Of a stretch of DNA of 64,000 nt, positions 26,861 to 34,956 are shown piece after piece. Position 1 is the first letter of the stretch; each line of letters begins with the position of its first letter. The DNA is taken from assembly GCF_003331055.1 (NCBI RefSeq), contig NZ_PUQD01000017.1:1-64000 (forward strand), written 5' to 3'. This stretch comes from Pseudomonas sp. AFG_SD02_1510_Pfu_092. Its GTDB lineage: Bacteria; Pseudomonadota; Gammaproteobacteria; Pseudomonadales; Pseudomonadaceae. The notes beneath the pieces are model-generated. The model saw only the letters and a program-made list of their open reading frames with translations, did not search any database and was not told where the DNA came from. A program made the translations under genes and the position numbers.

Positions 26861-27667
26861 ATGGACAGGCCAAATCAGGCGGTTGGCAACAATCTTCACC
26901 CGGTTACGCCGGGCACGCCCCAGGTATTGTCACCTGCTCCGGGTACGGCGCTGGCGGAGGTGCCTGGCCAGTTCGACTATGTGAACACCAAGGTGGTGCC
27001 GCTGCGTGCGGAGCATCTGGAACGCCACCGCATCGTGGCGTACAACAAGAACTCCAGCATGAACGGGCCGATCGACCTGTTGCGCACGCAGGTGCTGCGG
27101 ATCATGGACGAGAACGGCTGGCGTACCTTGGCCATTACTTCGCCCACCCCTGAAGCGGGCAAGACGGTGCTGTCGATCAATCTGGCGATGAGCATTGCCC
27201 ACCACACCACCAAGACTGCGTTGCTGGTGGATTTCGACCTGCGTCGGCCGAAGGTCGGCAGCACCTTGGGCCTGCCGATGGAGCAGGCGTTGAACGAGTT
27301 CCTGACGGACCAGGCGGAATTGCAGGACTGCCTGGTCAACCCGACCTTGCCACGCTTCGTGGTGCTGCCGACCCGGGTGCCGGTGCCGCTGTCTACCGAG
27401 ATGCTGTCCTCGCCCAAGGTGAACGACCTGATCAGCGAACTGCGCAACCGCTACGAGTCGCGCATCTGCATCTTCGACCTGCCGCCGCTGCTGAGTTCTG
27501 ACGATGCAATCACCGTGATACCGAAGTTCGATTGTGTGCTGCTGGTGGTGGCCAACGGTATGAACAACAAGAAAGAGATCGAAGATTGCCTGCATCATCT
27601 GGCCAGGGTGAACCTGGTGGGGACCGTGTTGAACAAGGCCGATGAGCAGCCGCGCACCTATTACTAG
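26861..27667 (+). CDS. CpsD/CapB-family tyrosine autokinase
   Basis: A 268-residue BY-kinase that partners the copolymerase. The Walker A region is SPTPEAGKTVLS (about 94-105) and the Walker A' region is LLVDFDLRRPKV (121-132). A Walker B type IFDLPPLLSSDDA lies near 200-215. The C-terminal tyrosine cluster is reduced to a final YY, so cycling by poly-Tyr phosphorylation may be weaker than usual. It has no transmembrane part. The ATG at 26861 is preferred over the adjoining GTG because AAGGAAA then stands at a normal distance. Confidence 0.9.
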   Translation: MDRPNQAVGNNLHPVTPGTPQVLSPAPGTALAEVPGQFDYVNTKVVPLRAEHLERHRIVAYNKNSSMNGPIDLLRTQVLRIMDENGWRTLAITSPTPEAGKTVLSINLAMSIAHHTTKTALLVDFDLRRPKVGSTLGLPMEQALNEFLTDQAELQDCLVNPTLPRFVVLPTRVPVPLSTEMLSSPKVNDLISELRNRYESRICIFDLPPLLSSDDAITVIPKFDCVLLVVANGMNNKKEIEDCLHHLARVNLVGTVLNKADEQPRTYY

Positions 27668-27671
27668 GGGC

Positions 27672-28045
27672 TGTCGCAGCGTGAGCCCAAGGCCTGCGCC
27701 GTTCCCTGTGGGAGCGGGCAAGCCCGCGAAGCTGGCGACGCGGTAGATGGCACCGGCTGCGCCGGTGTTCGCGGCCACGGCCGCTCCCACAAGTACAGCG
27801 TGAGCCTCAGGCCTGCACCGCCCCCCATGTGGGAGCGGGCAAGCCCGCGAAGCTGGCGACGCGGTGGATGGCACCGGCTGCGCCGGTGTTCGCGGCCACG
27901 GCCGCTCCCACAAGTACAGCGTGAGCCTCAGGCCTGCGCCGTTCTCTGTGGGAGCGGGTTCACCCGCGAAGCAGGCAACGCGGTGGATGGCACCGGCTGC
28001 GCCGGTGTTCGCGGCTAAAGCCGCTCCCACAGGTACACAGCGTGA
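27672..28045. repeat. Tandem REP array, three units of about 120 bp
   Basis: Three head-to-tail units start at 27708, 27829 and 27948. Each has GTGGGAGCGGGCAAGCCCGCG, a GGCACCGGCTGCGCCGGTG hairpin, a facing CCGCTCCCACA and a shared spacer GTGAGCCTCAGGCCTGC. It lies between the convergent kinase and galE genes; no gene is present in 27668-28062. Confidence 0.9.
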
Positions 28046-28062
28046 ACCTCGGCCCCAGGCGC

Positions 28063-29037
28063 TCAGCTGTAGCGCGCCACCCACGGATACTGCAGCTCCC
28101 ATTGCCAGGCATGCTGCACGATCTGCTCCAGCGCGGCGAACTCCGGTCGCCAACCCAGTACCCGCATGGCCTTGCCGGCATCGGCCACCAACCGCGGCGG
28201 GTCGCCGGGGCGGCGGGGGGCGTCGAGGGTGTGGATCGGCCGACCCGTCACCGCCCGGGCCGTATCCACCACCTGCTGCACCGAAAAGCCCAAGCCATTG
28301 CCCAGGTTGAACGCAGTTCGCTCACCACCGTCCAGCAGGTACGCCACCGCCAGCGCATGCGCCGCTGCCAGGTCGGCTACATGCACGTAGTCGCGTATGC
28401 AGGTGCCATCCGCAGTGTCGTAGTCGCGGCCAAATACCGTCACCGCCTCGCGCCGGCCCGAAGCGGCCTGCAGAATCAGCGGGATCAGGTGGGTTTCCGG
28501 GTCATGGCGCTCCCCCAGGCGGCCTGCCGGGTCAGCGCCCGCCGCATTGAAGTAACGCAGGCACACCGACTTCAGGCCATAGGCCCGGTCGAAATCCTCG
28601 AGAATCTGCTCGACCATCCACTTGCTCAGCCCATACGGGTTGATCGGCCCCTTGACATGCGCTTCGTCGATCGGCACGTACTGCGGGTTGCCGTAAACCG
28701 CCGCGCTGGAAGAAAACACCAAGTACCGGATACCAGCATTGACCATGGCCTGGAGCAGGGTGAGGGTGGCCGCCACGTTGTTCTGGTAGTACTTGCCCGG
28801 CACGCTGACCGATTCGCCCACCTGAATGAACGAGGCAAAGTGGAACACGGCATCGAAGCGGCACACCGCGAACAACACATCCAGGGCCGGTTCGTCGGCG
28901 ATATCCAGCTTGGCCCACTGCACAGCGGGGCCGGGCGATACCAGGTCGGCCACCACCACTTCGTGGCCCGCATCGAGCAGGTGCCTGACCATGTGCGAGC
29001 CTATGTAGCCTGCGCCACCGACAACCAGAAACTTCAT
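28063..29037 (-). CDS. galE: UDP-glucose 4-epimerase
   Basis: A 324-residue extended SDR. The NAD motif is GGAGYIGSHMV (residues 7-17), with catalytic Tyr-x3-Lys in YGLSKWMVE at about 146 and the Ser in FSSSAAVYG at about 121. It interconverts UDP-glucose and UDP-galactose (or the GlcNAc forms) and so supplies a sugar donor for the polysaccharide. It is transcribed toward the tandem REP array, 79 bp after the glycosidase gene. Confidence 0.92.
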   Translation of the reverse strand: MKFLVVGGAGYIGSHMVRHLLDAGHEVVVADLVSPGPAVQWAKLDIADEPALDVLFAVCRFDAVFHFASFIQVGESVSVPGKYYQNNVAATLTLLQAMVNAGIRYLVFSSSAAVYGNPQYVPIDEAHVKGPINPYGLSKWMVEQILEDFDRAYGLKSVCLRYFNAAGADPAGRLGERHDPETHLIPLILQAASGRREAVTVFGRDYDTADGTCIRDYVHVADLAAAHALAVAYLLDGGERTAFNLGNGLGFSVQQVVDTARAVTGRPIHTLDAPRRPGDPPRLVADAGKAMRVLGWRPEFAALEQIVQHAWQWELQYPWVARYS

Positions 29038-29116
29038 CCATGCCTCCCGGACTCTGCTGTTGTTCAGCCGCGCGTTTACGCTACAGGGCTGCTGTGAGGG
29101 TAGATGGCCATATGCC

Positions 29117-31711
29117 CTATTTCAAGAACAGCCAGTTGGACATGGCGTTGCCGTCGAAGGTGATGCGGTAGCGCCCGTCTTGGTAAGCCGCTGGCAACGC
29201 TTTCAACTGCGCCTGCGCATCGCGGGCGAACAGTTTCAGGCCGGCGGGGGCCTCGATGGTCAAGGTGCCAACAAGCGGTTCGACGTTGAACGGCGTCTTG
29301 TCATCAGCCTTGGGCACGGCACGGGTGCCCAGCGACACCAGCAGTTGCCGCGCCTGGCCCAGGGGTTTGCCGTCCAGGCTTTGCACCACCACGCTGGCGT
29401 ACGGCGTGCGTGCCTGCACCTGAATGGCGCCCAGGCTGATCGCGCGCCCGCCCAGCCAACCGGTGGCGGCCTGGGTCAGCGGCGTGTCGATGGTATAGAT
29501 GCCTTGTTGCCAGTCGCGCTTGAGCTCACCGGTGTCACTGGTCGCTTGCGTAGCGTCGGCGGGCAGCAGGGATTGCGCCGGGTCCTGCAGTACCTGCGCA
29601 TCGGCAGGGATGGCGGCGGGCTGCAGCCAGGGCAGTTCCGGCGTCTGCGGCAGGGCGATTTGCAGCTGGCCCTTTTCCATGGCTGTGCGCAGCAGCAGCG
29701 AGTTGCGCGGGCTGATCTCCTGGTTGTACAGGGTGGCGGGGGTTGGCGCGAACACGTAACGGGTCGTGGCCGGCTTCACATCGGCACGCCGGTACAGCAG
29801 GGCGGCAGCGGGGAGGGTGGCGAGCATCGCCGGGTCGTTGTAAGCGTGCCAGTTATCCGCCGTGCGCCAACCCGGGTTGAATGCTTGCTGGCTGTAGGCG
29901 TACTGCAGCATGGCGTCCCAGCCCTGGTGGCTGGCGGTGCCGGCGATATACAGCGGTAGCGAGTGGCGGTCGGGCAGCGGGAAGGGCTCGGCGTTCCACT
30001 CGGTGACGGTCAGCGGCTTGCCGACCACCTGGGCGGCGGCGAGCCAGTCGATCATGCCGTCGCTGGTCAGCGGGTTCTTTTCCAGCTGGCCATTGGCGCC
30101 ATAGCTGTGCGCGTCGATGACATCACCGGCAGTCAGCGCCGGCAGCGCACTCAAGCCATTGCCGCCCCAGGTGCTGGTGGTGGCGACAGGCACCTTCACC
30201 CCAAGGCCGCGCAAGTGCGCGATCATGTCGGCATTGAAGCGCTGCTCCAGATCATTCAGGAACAATTTCGACGGGCCATGCTCCCAGGCCCGCCAGGTCA
30301 GGTCGCCAGGCAGGCCATGCTGGCGGGCGAACGCTTTCGCTGCGTCCATGTAGCGCTGGCTGTGGCGAGGCACGTTCTTGTCTGGCAGCAGGGCGTTGCC
30401 GTAATGCTGGGTGAGGTCGTTCTCATTGGTGATCAGCACTGCAGCGATGGCCGGGTCGTCCTTGTAGGCCAGCCCGGTGTATTCGTTGACATGGCTCAGG
30501 TACTGCCCGGCGAAGCGCTGCATGGCCTGCTGGATGCTGCGGTTCACATAGGCGTAACCCTTCAGGTCGACGTGGTTGTCGCCCTTGGCCAGCTCTTCGA
30601 AGTCGTCGATCCTGTCGTTGGCCAGCAGCGCCCGCTGCACGTGCACGTCTAGCCAGATATAGATGCCTTCGTCCTTGAGGGCCTTGATCCACAGGTCGAG
30701 CTTGCGCAGCGATTCGCCACTCAGCTGCTGGGTGTCGCGCACCAGGGTGCCGTCGCCAAACACGTTCGGGCTGACCCAGGGCGAGTCGTGATGGTGCAGG
30801 CGCACGAGGTTGAAGCCCAATGCTGACAAGCGCTTGGCCTGTTGGCGGATTTCTTCGTCGGGGCTTTTGAACAAGGCATAGGCAGACATATTGGTGCCCC
30901 AGAAGCGTACCGGGGTGCCGTCCTCGAACATCAGCTGCTCGCCGACTGCCTTGACGAAACCACGCTTGCCGGCGGGCTTTTCCTCGGCGTTGAGGAACGA
31001 CAGGTCCACCGGCGAGGTGCGCCAGTCCAGTTGGTCATCGGGCCAGCTGGCGGGGTCGGCCAGGCCGAAGCGTTCGCTGGGCGTGGGCCCGAGCTCGATG
31101 TCGCCGGTGATGTTCAACAGCGCCTTGATCTGCTGCCGGCCGGCGCTGATCGGGTCGTCGTAGAAAAAGGCACGCAGCTCGGACGGGTTGCCGCGCTCGA
31201 AATACACCTTGGCCAGCGGCGGGTCGAAGCGCATTTCGATGCGCCGGCCCTGCGCCGCGCTGCCCCACGACCAGCCGCGCTGGCCGGGCAGCAACTGCGG
31301 GGCGCCCATGCCCCCGGCGATTTGCGCCGGGTCGAACTGGAATACCATGCCGCCGCCCATCACCCCGGCCTGGCGGCTATGGGCGCTGAGGTCGAAGGCC
31401 CAGCTCAAGGTTTGCGCCTGTGCCTTGCGGATATCCGCCGCCAGGTCGAAATCCAGTGCCTGGTTCTTGCCTTGCAGCGTGTAGTGGTAGGGGCCATTGA
31501 CCTTGAAGTCGGTGTGGAACGCGGTCCAGCTCCAGTTCGCCGCCCAGAAGTCGAACTTGGCTTGCATCACCGGCCCGCCACCACGGGTCACCGTGGGCAG
31601 GCCGTTGCGCTCATCGACACTGACCTGCCACTCGGAGCCCCAGCCGGCCACTGGCAGCCAGGCCAGGCCGGCGATGGCCGCAACGTATACCCGCTGACGC
31701 AGCACGTTCAT
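29117..31711 (-). CDS. Periplasmic GH5-like glycoside hydrolase
   Basis: An 864-residue secreted protein with a signal peptide (residues 1-25). Residues about 30-245 form a beta-rich domain, and 255-640 a clan-A TIM barrel. The barrel has FWGTNMSAYALF, NLVRLHHHD, the acid/base Glu430 in TNEND and the nucleophile Glu571 in TEWN. A beta-sandwich tail follows. The substrate is most likely the polysaccharide made here; such enzymes trim or release polymer in the periplasm. ATGs at 31711 and 31717 are both possible, and the latter overlaps the stop of the upstream gene (TAATG). The exact GH family is uncertain. Confidence 0.82.
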   Translation of the reverse strand: MNVLRQRVYVAAIAGLAWLPVAGWGSEWQVSVDERNGLPTVTRGGGPVMQAKFDFWAANWSWTAFHTDFKVNGPYHYTLQGKNQALDFDLAADIRKAQAQTLSWAFDLSAHSRQAGVMGGGMVFQFDPAQIAGGMGAPQLLPGQRGWSWGSAAQGRRIEMRFDPPLAKVYFERGNPSELRAFFYDDPISAGRQQIKALLNITGDIELGPTPSERFGLADPASWPDDQLDWRTSPVDLSFLNAEEKPAGKRGFVKAVGEQLMFEDGTPVRFWGTNMSAYALFKSPDEEIRQQAKRLSALGFNLVRLHHHDSPWVSPNVFGDGTLVRDTQQLSGESLRKLDLWIKALKDEGIYIWLDVHVQRALLANDRIDDFEELAKGDNHVDLKGYAYVNRSIQQAMQRFAGQYLSHVNEYTGLAYKDDPAIAAVLITNENDLTQHYGNALLPDKNVPRHSQRYMDAAKAFARQHGLPGDLTWRAWEHGPSKLFLNDLEQRFNADMIAHLRGLGVKVPVATTSTWGGNGLSALPALTAGDVIDAHSYGANGQLEKNPLTSDGMIDWLAAAQVVGKPLTVTEWNAEPFPLPDRHSLPLYIAGTASHQGWDAMLQYAYSQQAFNPGWRTADNWHAYNDPAMLATLPAAALLYRRADVKPATTRYVFAPTPATLYNQEISPRNSLLLRTAMEKGQLQIALPQTPELPWLQPAAIPADAQVLQDPAQSLLPADATQATSDTGELKRDWQQGIYTIDTPLTQAATGWLGGRAISLGAIQVQARTPYASVVVQSLDGKPLGQARQLLVSLGTRAVPKADDKTPFNVEPLVGTLTIEAPAGLKLFARDAQAQLKALPAAYQDGRYRITFDGNAMSNWLFLK

Positions 31712-31716
31712 GGACA

Positions 31717-33243
31717 TTACCTGGGTTGGAGGCCGGGTTCGGCCAGTGGCATTTCCTCGCTGGCGTGCAGCCGGCGCACCATCTGCGTGTAGGCCACGCC
31801 AAGGCCGGCAATCGACCAGTACACCACCGGGATGAAGGAAATGCTGCTGACCGTGAAGATGATCACCAGAATGCCGGCCAGCGTCGCCAGCAGTACCCGG
31901 CCCAGCTGTCGTCGTTCGTCGTCCTTGTCGGCAATGCTGCGCATGGCCTTGCGGATGCCCAGCAGCACCACGGCAAAGAACGCTACGAACAGGCCAAGGC
32001 CGACCAGCCCGACCCGCAGCGCCAGGTTGATGTAGGTGTTGACGATGTCGATGATGCCTTCGCCCTGGATCATCGCCTGCATTTCCGGGGTGTTGCGGAA
32101 GTCGAACGAGCCGAACAGCGGGTTGCGCTGGATGACGATCCAGGCGTTGTCCATCAGCCGCTCGCGGTAGGTGATGTTCTCTTTCTCGAGGGTGCCGATG
32201 AACGGCAGCAGGTCCAGCACCTTGTCGCCGCCAGGTACCACGGTCAGCAGGGGCAGGGCCAGCATGCCGGCTGCGGCCAGCAGGGTCAGGCGCCTGATCG
32301 CACCCTTGCCCAGGGCGATGAACACCACCACGATGACCATGGTGCCGATCCACGGGCCGCGCGACAGCGGGGCGAACAGCCCGGCGGCCAGCAGCAGGGC
32401 GCCCATGGCGCGATGCACGGGGCGGCGCACATAACCCTGGACGAACAGGAACAGGCCGATGGCCACGCTCATCACGTAGCCCAGCGCAATCGCCTGCCCG
32501 GTGGTGACGCTGGCGCGCAGCGAACCGCCACGGCTCAGGTAGCCGGACAGGTTCCACGGTACGCCCATGGCATCGACCAGCGCGCTGTACAGCAGCCAGT
32601 GGCGTACCGATTCGGCCACGCCGATCAGCGCCAGCAGGAAGCCGGCGAGGACGAAGGCCAGCAGCGTGTCCTTGAACTCGCTGATCTGGCGCAGGCCGCG
32701 GCTGGCCACGTAATACGGCAGGAACACATCGACATACAGGTACAGCGCCTGGCGCAGGGTGTCGGTCAGGGTGGTTTCGCGCAGGTACAGCACGCTCATC
32801 AGCAGCAGCCCGGCCGCCAGCAGCCGGTCCGGCCAGGTGCGACCGAAGCGCAGGGTGTCGGGCTGCCGGCGCAGGGCCAGCGCTGCCGGCAGCAGCACGC
32901 ACAGGGTTAGCAGGCGGATATGGTTGAGGTCGACCAGGTAGTTGACCACGCCGAACCCAGGCACCTGCAGCGAAGCCGGCGGGATCAGGAACAGCAGCAT
33001 GTAGAACAGCGCCATCGGGTTGTGCTCGCGGCGCCCGGCCAGGTACAGGATGACGGCACCCGCGCCCAGGTACAGCCAGAAGCTGTGCGAGGCGAAGGCC
33101 AGCAAAGTCAGCAGGAACCACAGGTTACGCCGGCGCTTGAAGTCGCCCGGCGCAATCAGGTCGGTGGCAGGCCGTCGCGCCAGCAGAAACACCACGCTCG
33201 CCAGAAACAGGATGACGATCAACGCACGGAAATGTTCAGGCAT
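31717..33243 (-). CDS. O-antigen ligase/Wzy-like polymerase
   Basis: A 508-residue integral membrane protein with about eleven to twelve helices (LIVILFLASVVFLLA, FLLTLLAFASHSFWLYLGAGAVILYLAG and so on). It has the Wzy_C/ligase loop with FAPLSRGPWIGTMVIVVVF and a large periplasmic segment near DNAWIVIQRNPLFGSFDF. It is expected to polymerise lipid-linked repeat units in the periplasm. It is followed, with stop-start overlap, by the glycosidase, and is divergent from the Wzx gene. Confidence 0.85.
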   Translation of the reverse strand: MPEHFRALIVILFLASVVFLLARRPATDLIAPGDFKRRRNLWFLLTLLAFASHSFWLYLGAGAVILYLAGRREHNPMALFYMLLFLIPPASLQVPGFGVVNYLVDLNHIRLLTLCVLLPAALALRRQPDTLRFGRTWPDRLLAAGLLLMSVLYLRETTLTDTLRQALYLYVDVFLPYYVASRGLRQISEFKDTLLAFVLAGFLLALIGVAESVRHWLLYSALVDAMGVPWNLSGYLSRGGSLRASVTTGQAIALGYVMSVAIGLFLFVQGYVRRPVHRAMGALLLAAGLFAPLSRGPWIGTMVIVVVFIALGKGAIRRLTLLAAAGMLALPLLTVVPGGDKVLDLLPFIGTLEKENITYRERLMDNAWIVIQRNPLFGSFDFRNTPEMQAMIQGEGIIDIVNTYINLALRVGLVGLGLFVAFFAVVLLGIRKAMRSIADKDDERRQLGRVLLATLAGILVIIFTVSSISFIPVVYWSIAGLGVAYTQMVRRLHASEEMPLAEPGLQPR

Positions 33244-33294
33244 CGGCTATGTCCACTTTTCCCTCGGCGGGCAACGGCTAGCATCGTGGCTAAT

Positions 33295-33315
33295 TGAAAC
33301 TATAGTGACGTTTCA
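33295..33315. promoter_or_regulatory. Inverted repeat between wzy-like and wzx
   Basis: TGAAAC (33295-33300), nine nt, GTTTCA (33310-33315): perfect arms in the 96-bp gap between the divergent starts at 33243 and 33340. It could be an operator for both directions. No regulator can be named from the sequence. Confidence 0.4.
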
Positions 33316-33339
33316 GCCAGTCAGTCAGAGATTGACGCC

Positions 33340-34716
33340 ATGCCGTCGATTGATGTGTCAGCCACCGCAAGCCTGCGCAAGCGGGCCCTGATGGCCGGGT
33401 CGTGGAACCTGGTTTCGCAGGTGGCGTCACAGGTGATGCGTCTTGGCGGCAACCTGATCATGGCCCGCTTGCTGCTGCCGGAAATGTTCGGGGTGATGGT
33501 CATCGCCACCACCGTTTCGGTACTCCTGCACCTGCTGTCCGATGTCGGCTTGCGCCAGAACATCATCCAGAGCCATCGGGGTGACGACCCGCACTTTCTC
33601 AACACCGCCTGGACCGTGCAGATCATCCGCGGCTTCGTGCTGTTTGCCCTGACCTTGCTGCTGGCGGTAGGGGCCTGGTTCGCCCAGCGCGCCGAGCTGT
33701 GGCCGGCGGACTCCACCTATGCCGCGCCGGTGTTGCCGTGGGTGCTGGCGGCGACCGGCCTGTCGGCGGTGATCTGGGGGTTCCAGTCCACCAAGATAGA
33801 TGTGGCCGTACGAACTTTCCAACAGAAGCGCGTGGTACTGGTCGACCTGGCCTCGCAAGTGGTCGGCCTGGTGGTGATGCTGGTGCTGGGCTACCTGACC
33901 CACTCGGTCTGGGCGCTGGTGATCGCCGGCCTGGTCTCGGCGCTGGCCTGGACCGTGCTGGGCCACACTGCCCTGGAGGGGCCCGGCAACCGCCTGCAGT
34001 GGGACCGCAGCGCGCTCACCGAGCTGATCGTGTTCGGCCGCTGGATCCTGCTGTCGTCGATGGTCGGTGTGCTGGCCATGTACGGTGACCGCATCTGGTT
34101 CGGCGCCAGCATGAGCGCGGCGCAACTGGGGGTGTATTCGATAGCCGTGCTGATTCTTGGTGCCGTGCAGACCGCGCTGATGAAAATTATCGGCGCAGTG
34201 GCGCTGCCGGCGTTCAGCGAAGCGGCCCGGGCCGATGACAAGGCGCGGCTGAAGGCGCTGTACTACCGCTTTCGCCTGCTGGTAGACCTGCTGGTGCTGT
34301 TCATCTGTGGCGGTTTCCTGACCGCCAGCCCGCTGCTGATCGGCTGGATGTATGACGACCGCTACCGGGCAGCCGGGCCGATGCTGGCGATTCTTTCGCT
34401 GTCGTTCCTCACATTGCGCTATACCTTGGCTCATCAGGTATGGATTGCCCTGGGCCTGACCAAGTACCAGGCCATGGATAACATCATCCGCCTGGTCTCG
34501 CTGTGGGGCGGGTTGCCGCTGCTGTTGGCGATCGGCGGTGTCGACTGGGCGATCTGGGGGGTTGCCCTGCATACCGTGCCAACCCTGGTGCTGATCGTGT
34601 ACGTGAATTGCAAGCTGGATATGTTCAGCCTCAAACGAGAGCTGATGGTGCTTCCGATGCTGCTGGTCGGGGCACTTTGCGGGGCGCTGCTGACAGCCTT
34701 GTGTAACTGGCTGTGA
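33340..34716 (+). CDS. Wzx-type polysaccharide flippase
   Basis: A 458-residue MATE/MOP-superfamily flippase of the oligosaccharide type. About twelve to fourteen helices are visible, starting GSWNLVSQVASQVMRLGGNLIMARLL, with the conserved early loop LPEMFGVMVIA. It moves undecaprenyl-linked repeat units to the periplasmic face. It is the first gene of the long third block, which runs on to the sugar transferase. Confidence 0.9.
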   Translation: MPSIDVSATASLRKRALMAGSWNLVSQVASQVMRLGGNLIMARLLLPEMFGVMVIATTVSVLLHLLSDVGLRQNIIQSHRGDDPHFLNTAWTVQIIRGFVLFALTLLLAVGAWFAQRAELWPADSTYAAPVLPWVLAATGLSAVIWGFQSTKIDVAVRTFQQKRVVLVDLASQVVGLVVMLVLGYLTHSVWALVIAGLVSALAWTVLGHTALEGPGNRLQWDRSALTELIVFGRWILLSSMVGVLAMYGDRIWFGASMSAAQLGVYSIAVLILGAVQTALMKIIGAVALPAFSEAARADDKARLKALYYRFRLLVDLLVLFICGGFLTASPLLIGWMYDDRYRAAGPMLAILSLSFLTLRYTLAHQVWIALGLTKYQAMDNIIRLVSLWGGLPLLLAIGGVDWAIWGVALHTVPTLVLIVYVNCKLDMFSLKRELMVLPMLLVGALCGALLTALCNWL

Positions 34717-34761
34717 GGCGGCTTGCCGGTTGAGACCTACCCGAGTAAAGGTCACGGAATC

Positions 34762-34956
34762 ATGGGGAAGCTTACGTTTTGCACTGCGCAATTGGGGCGT
34801 AGGGGGTTTGTTCAGAGCTGTGTCTTGCTGGGGGTCGGGAGGGCATTGTTCGGTGCTGCGACGGGCAACGCCAGCGACCGGGGCGAGCGACCCGGGTTCG
34901 TGGTGATCAACGGCTGGGTGTTGCCGTCGCGTTACTTCCGGAACCCGCAAGCATGA
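34762..34956 (+). CDS. Small Tat-signal protein coupled to the GMC flavoprotein
   Basis: A 64-residue protein with a twin-arginine-type signal: GRRGFVQS at residues 12-19, then a hydrophobic stretch CVLLGVGRALFGAATG. The mature part would be only about 28 residues, with FVVINGWVLPSRYF. Its stop overlaps the ATG of the GMC oxidoreductase by 4 nt (ATGA), a sign that it is a real gene made together with that enzyme. It resembles the role of small Tat-carrying gamma subunits of other GMC dehydrogenases, which carry the flavoprotein across the membrane (inference). The start at 34762 is the likely one; TTG at 34723 is an alternative. Confidence 0.68.
   Translation: MGKLTFCTAQLGRRGFVQSCVLLGVGRALFGAATGNASDRGERPGFVVINGWVLPSRYFRNPQA

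Noticed and set aside
29117..33121. A single 1334-residue reading frame over the glycosidase and polymerase genes.
   Set aside because: The upstream part is a wrong frame of the Wzy-like gene, which has its own clear membrane-protein frame up to 33243. The glycosidase starts with a signal peptide at 31711.
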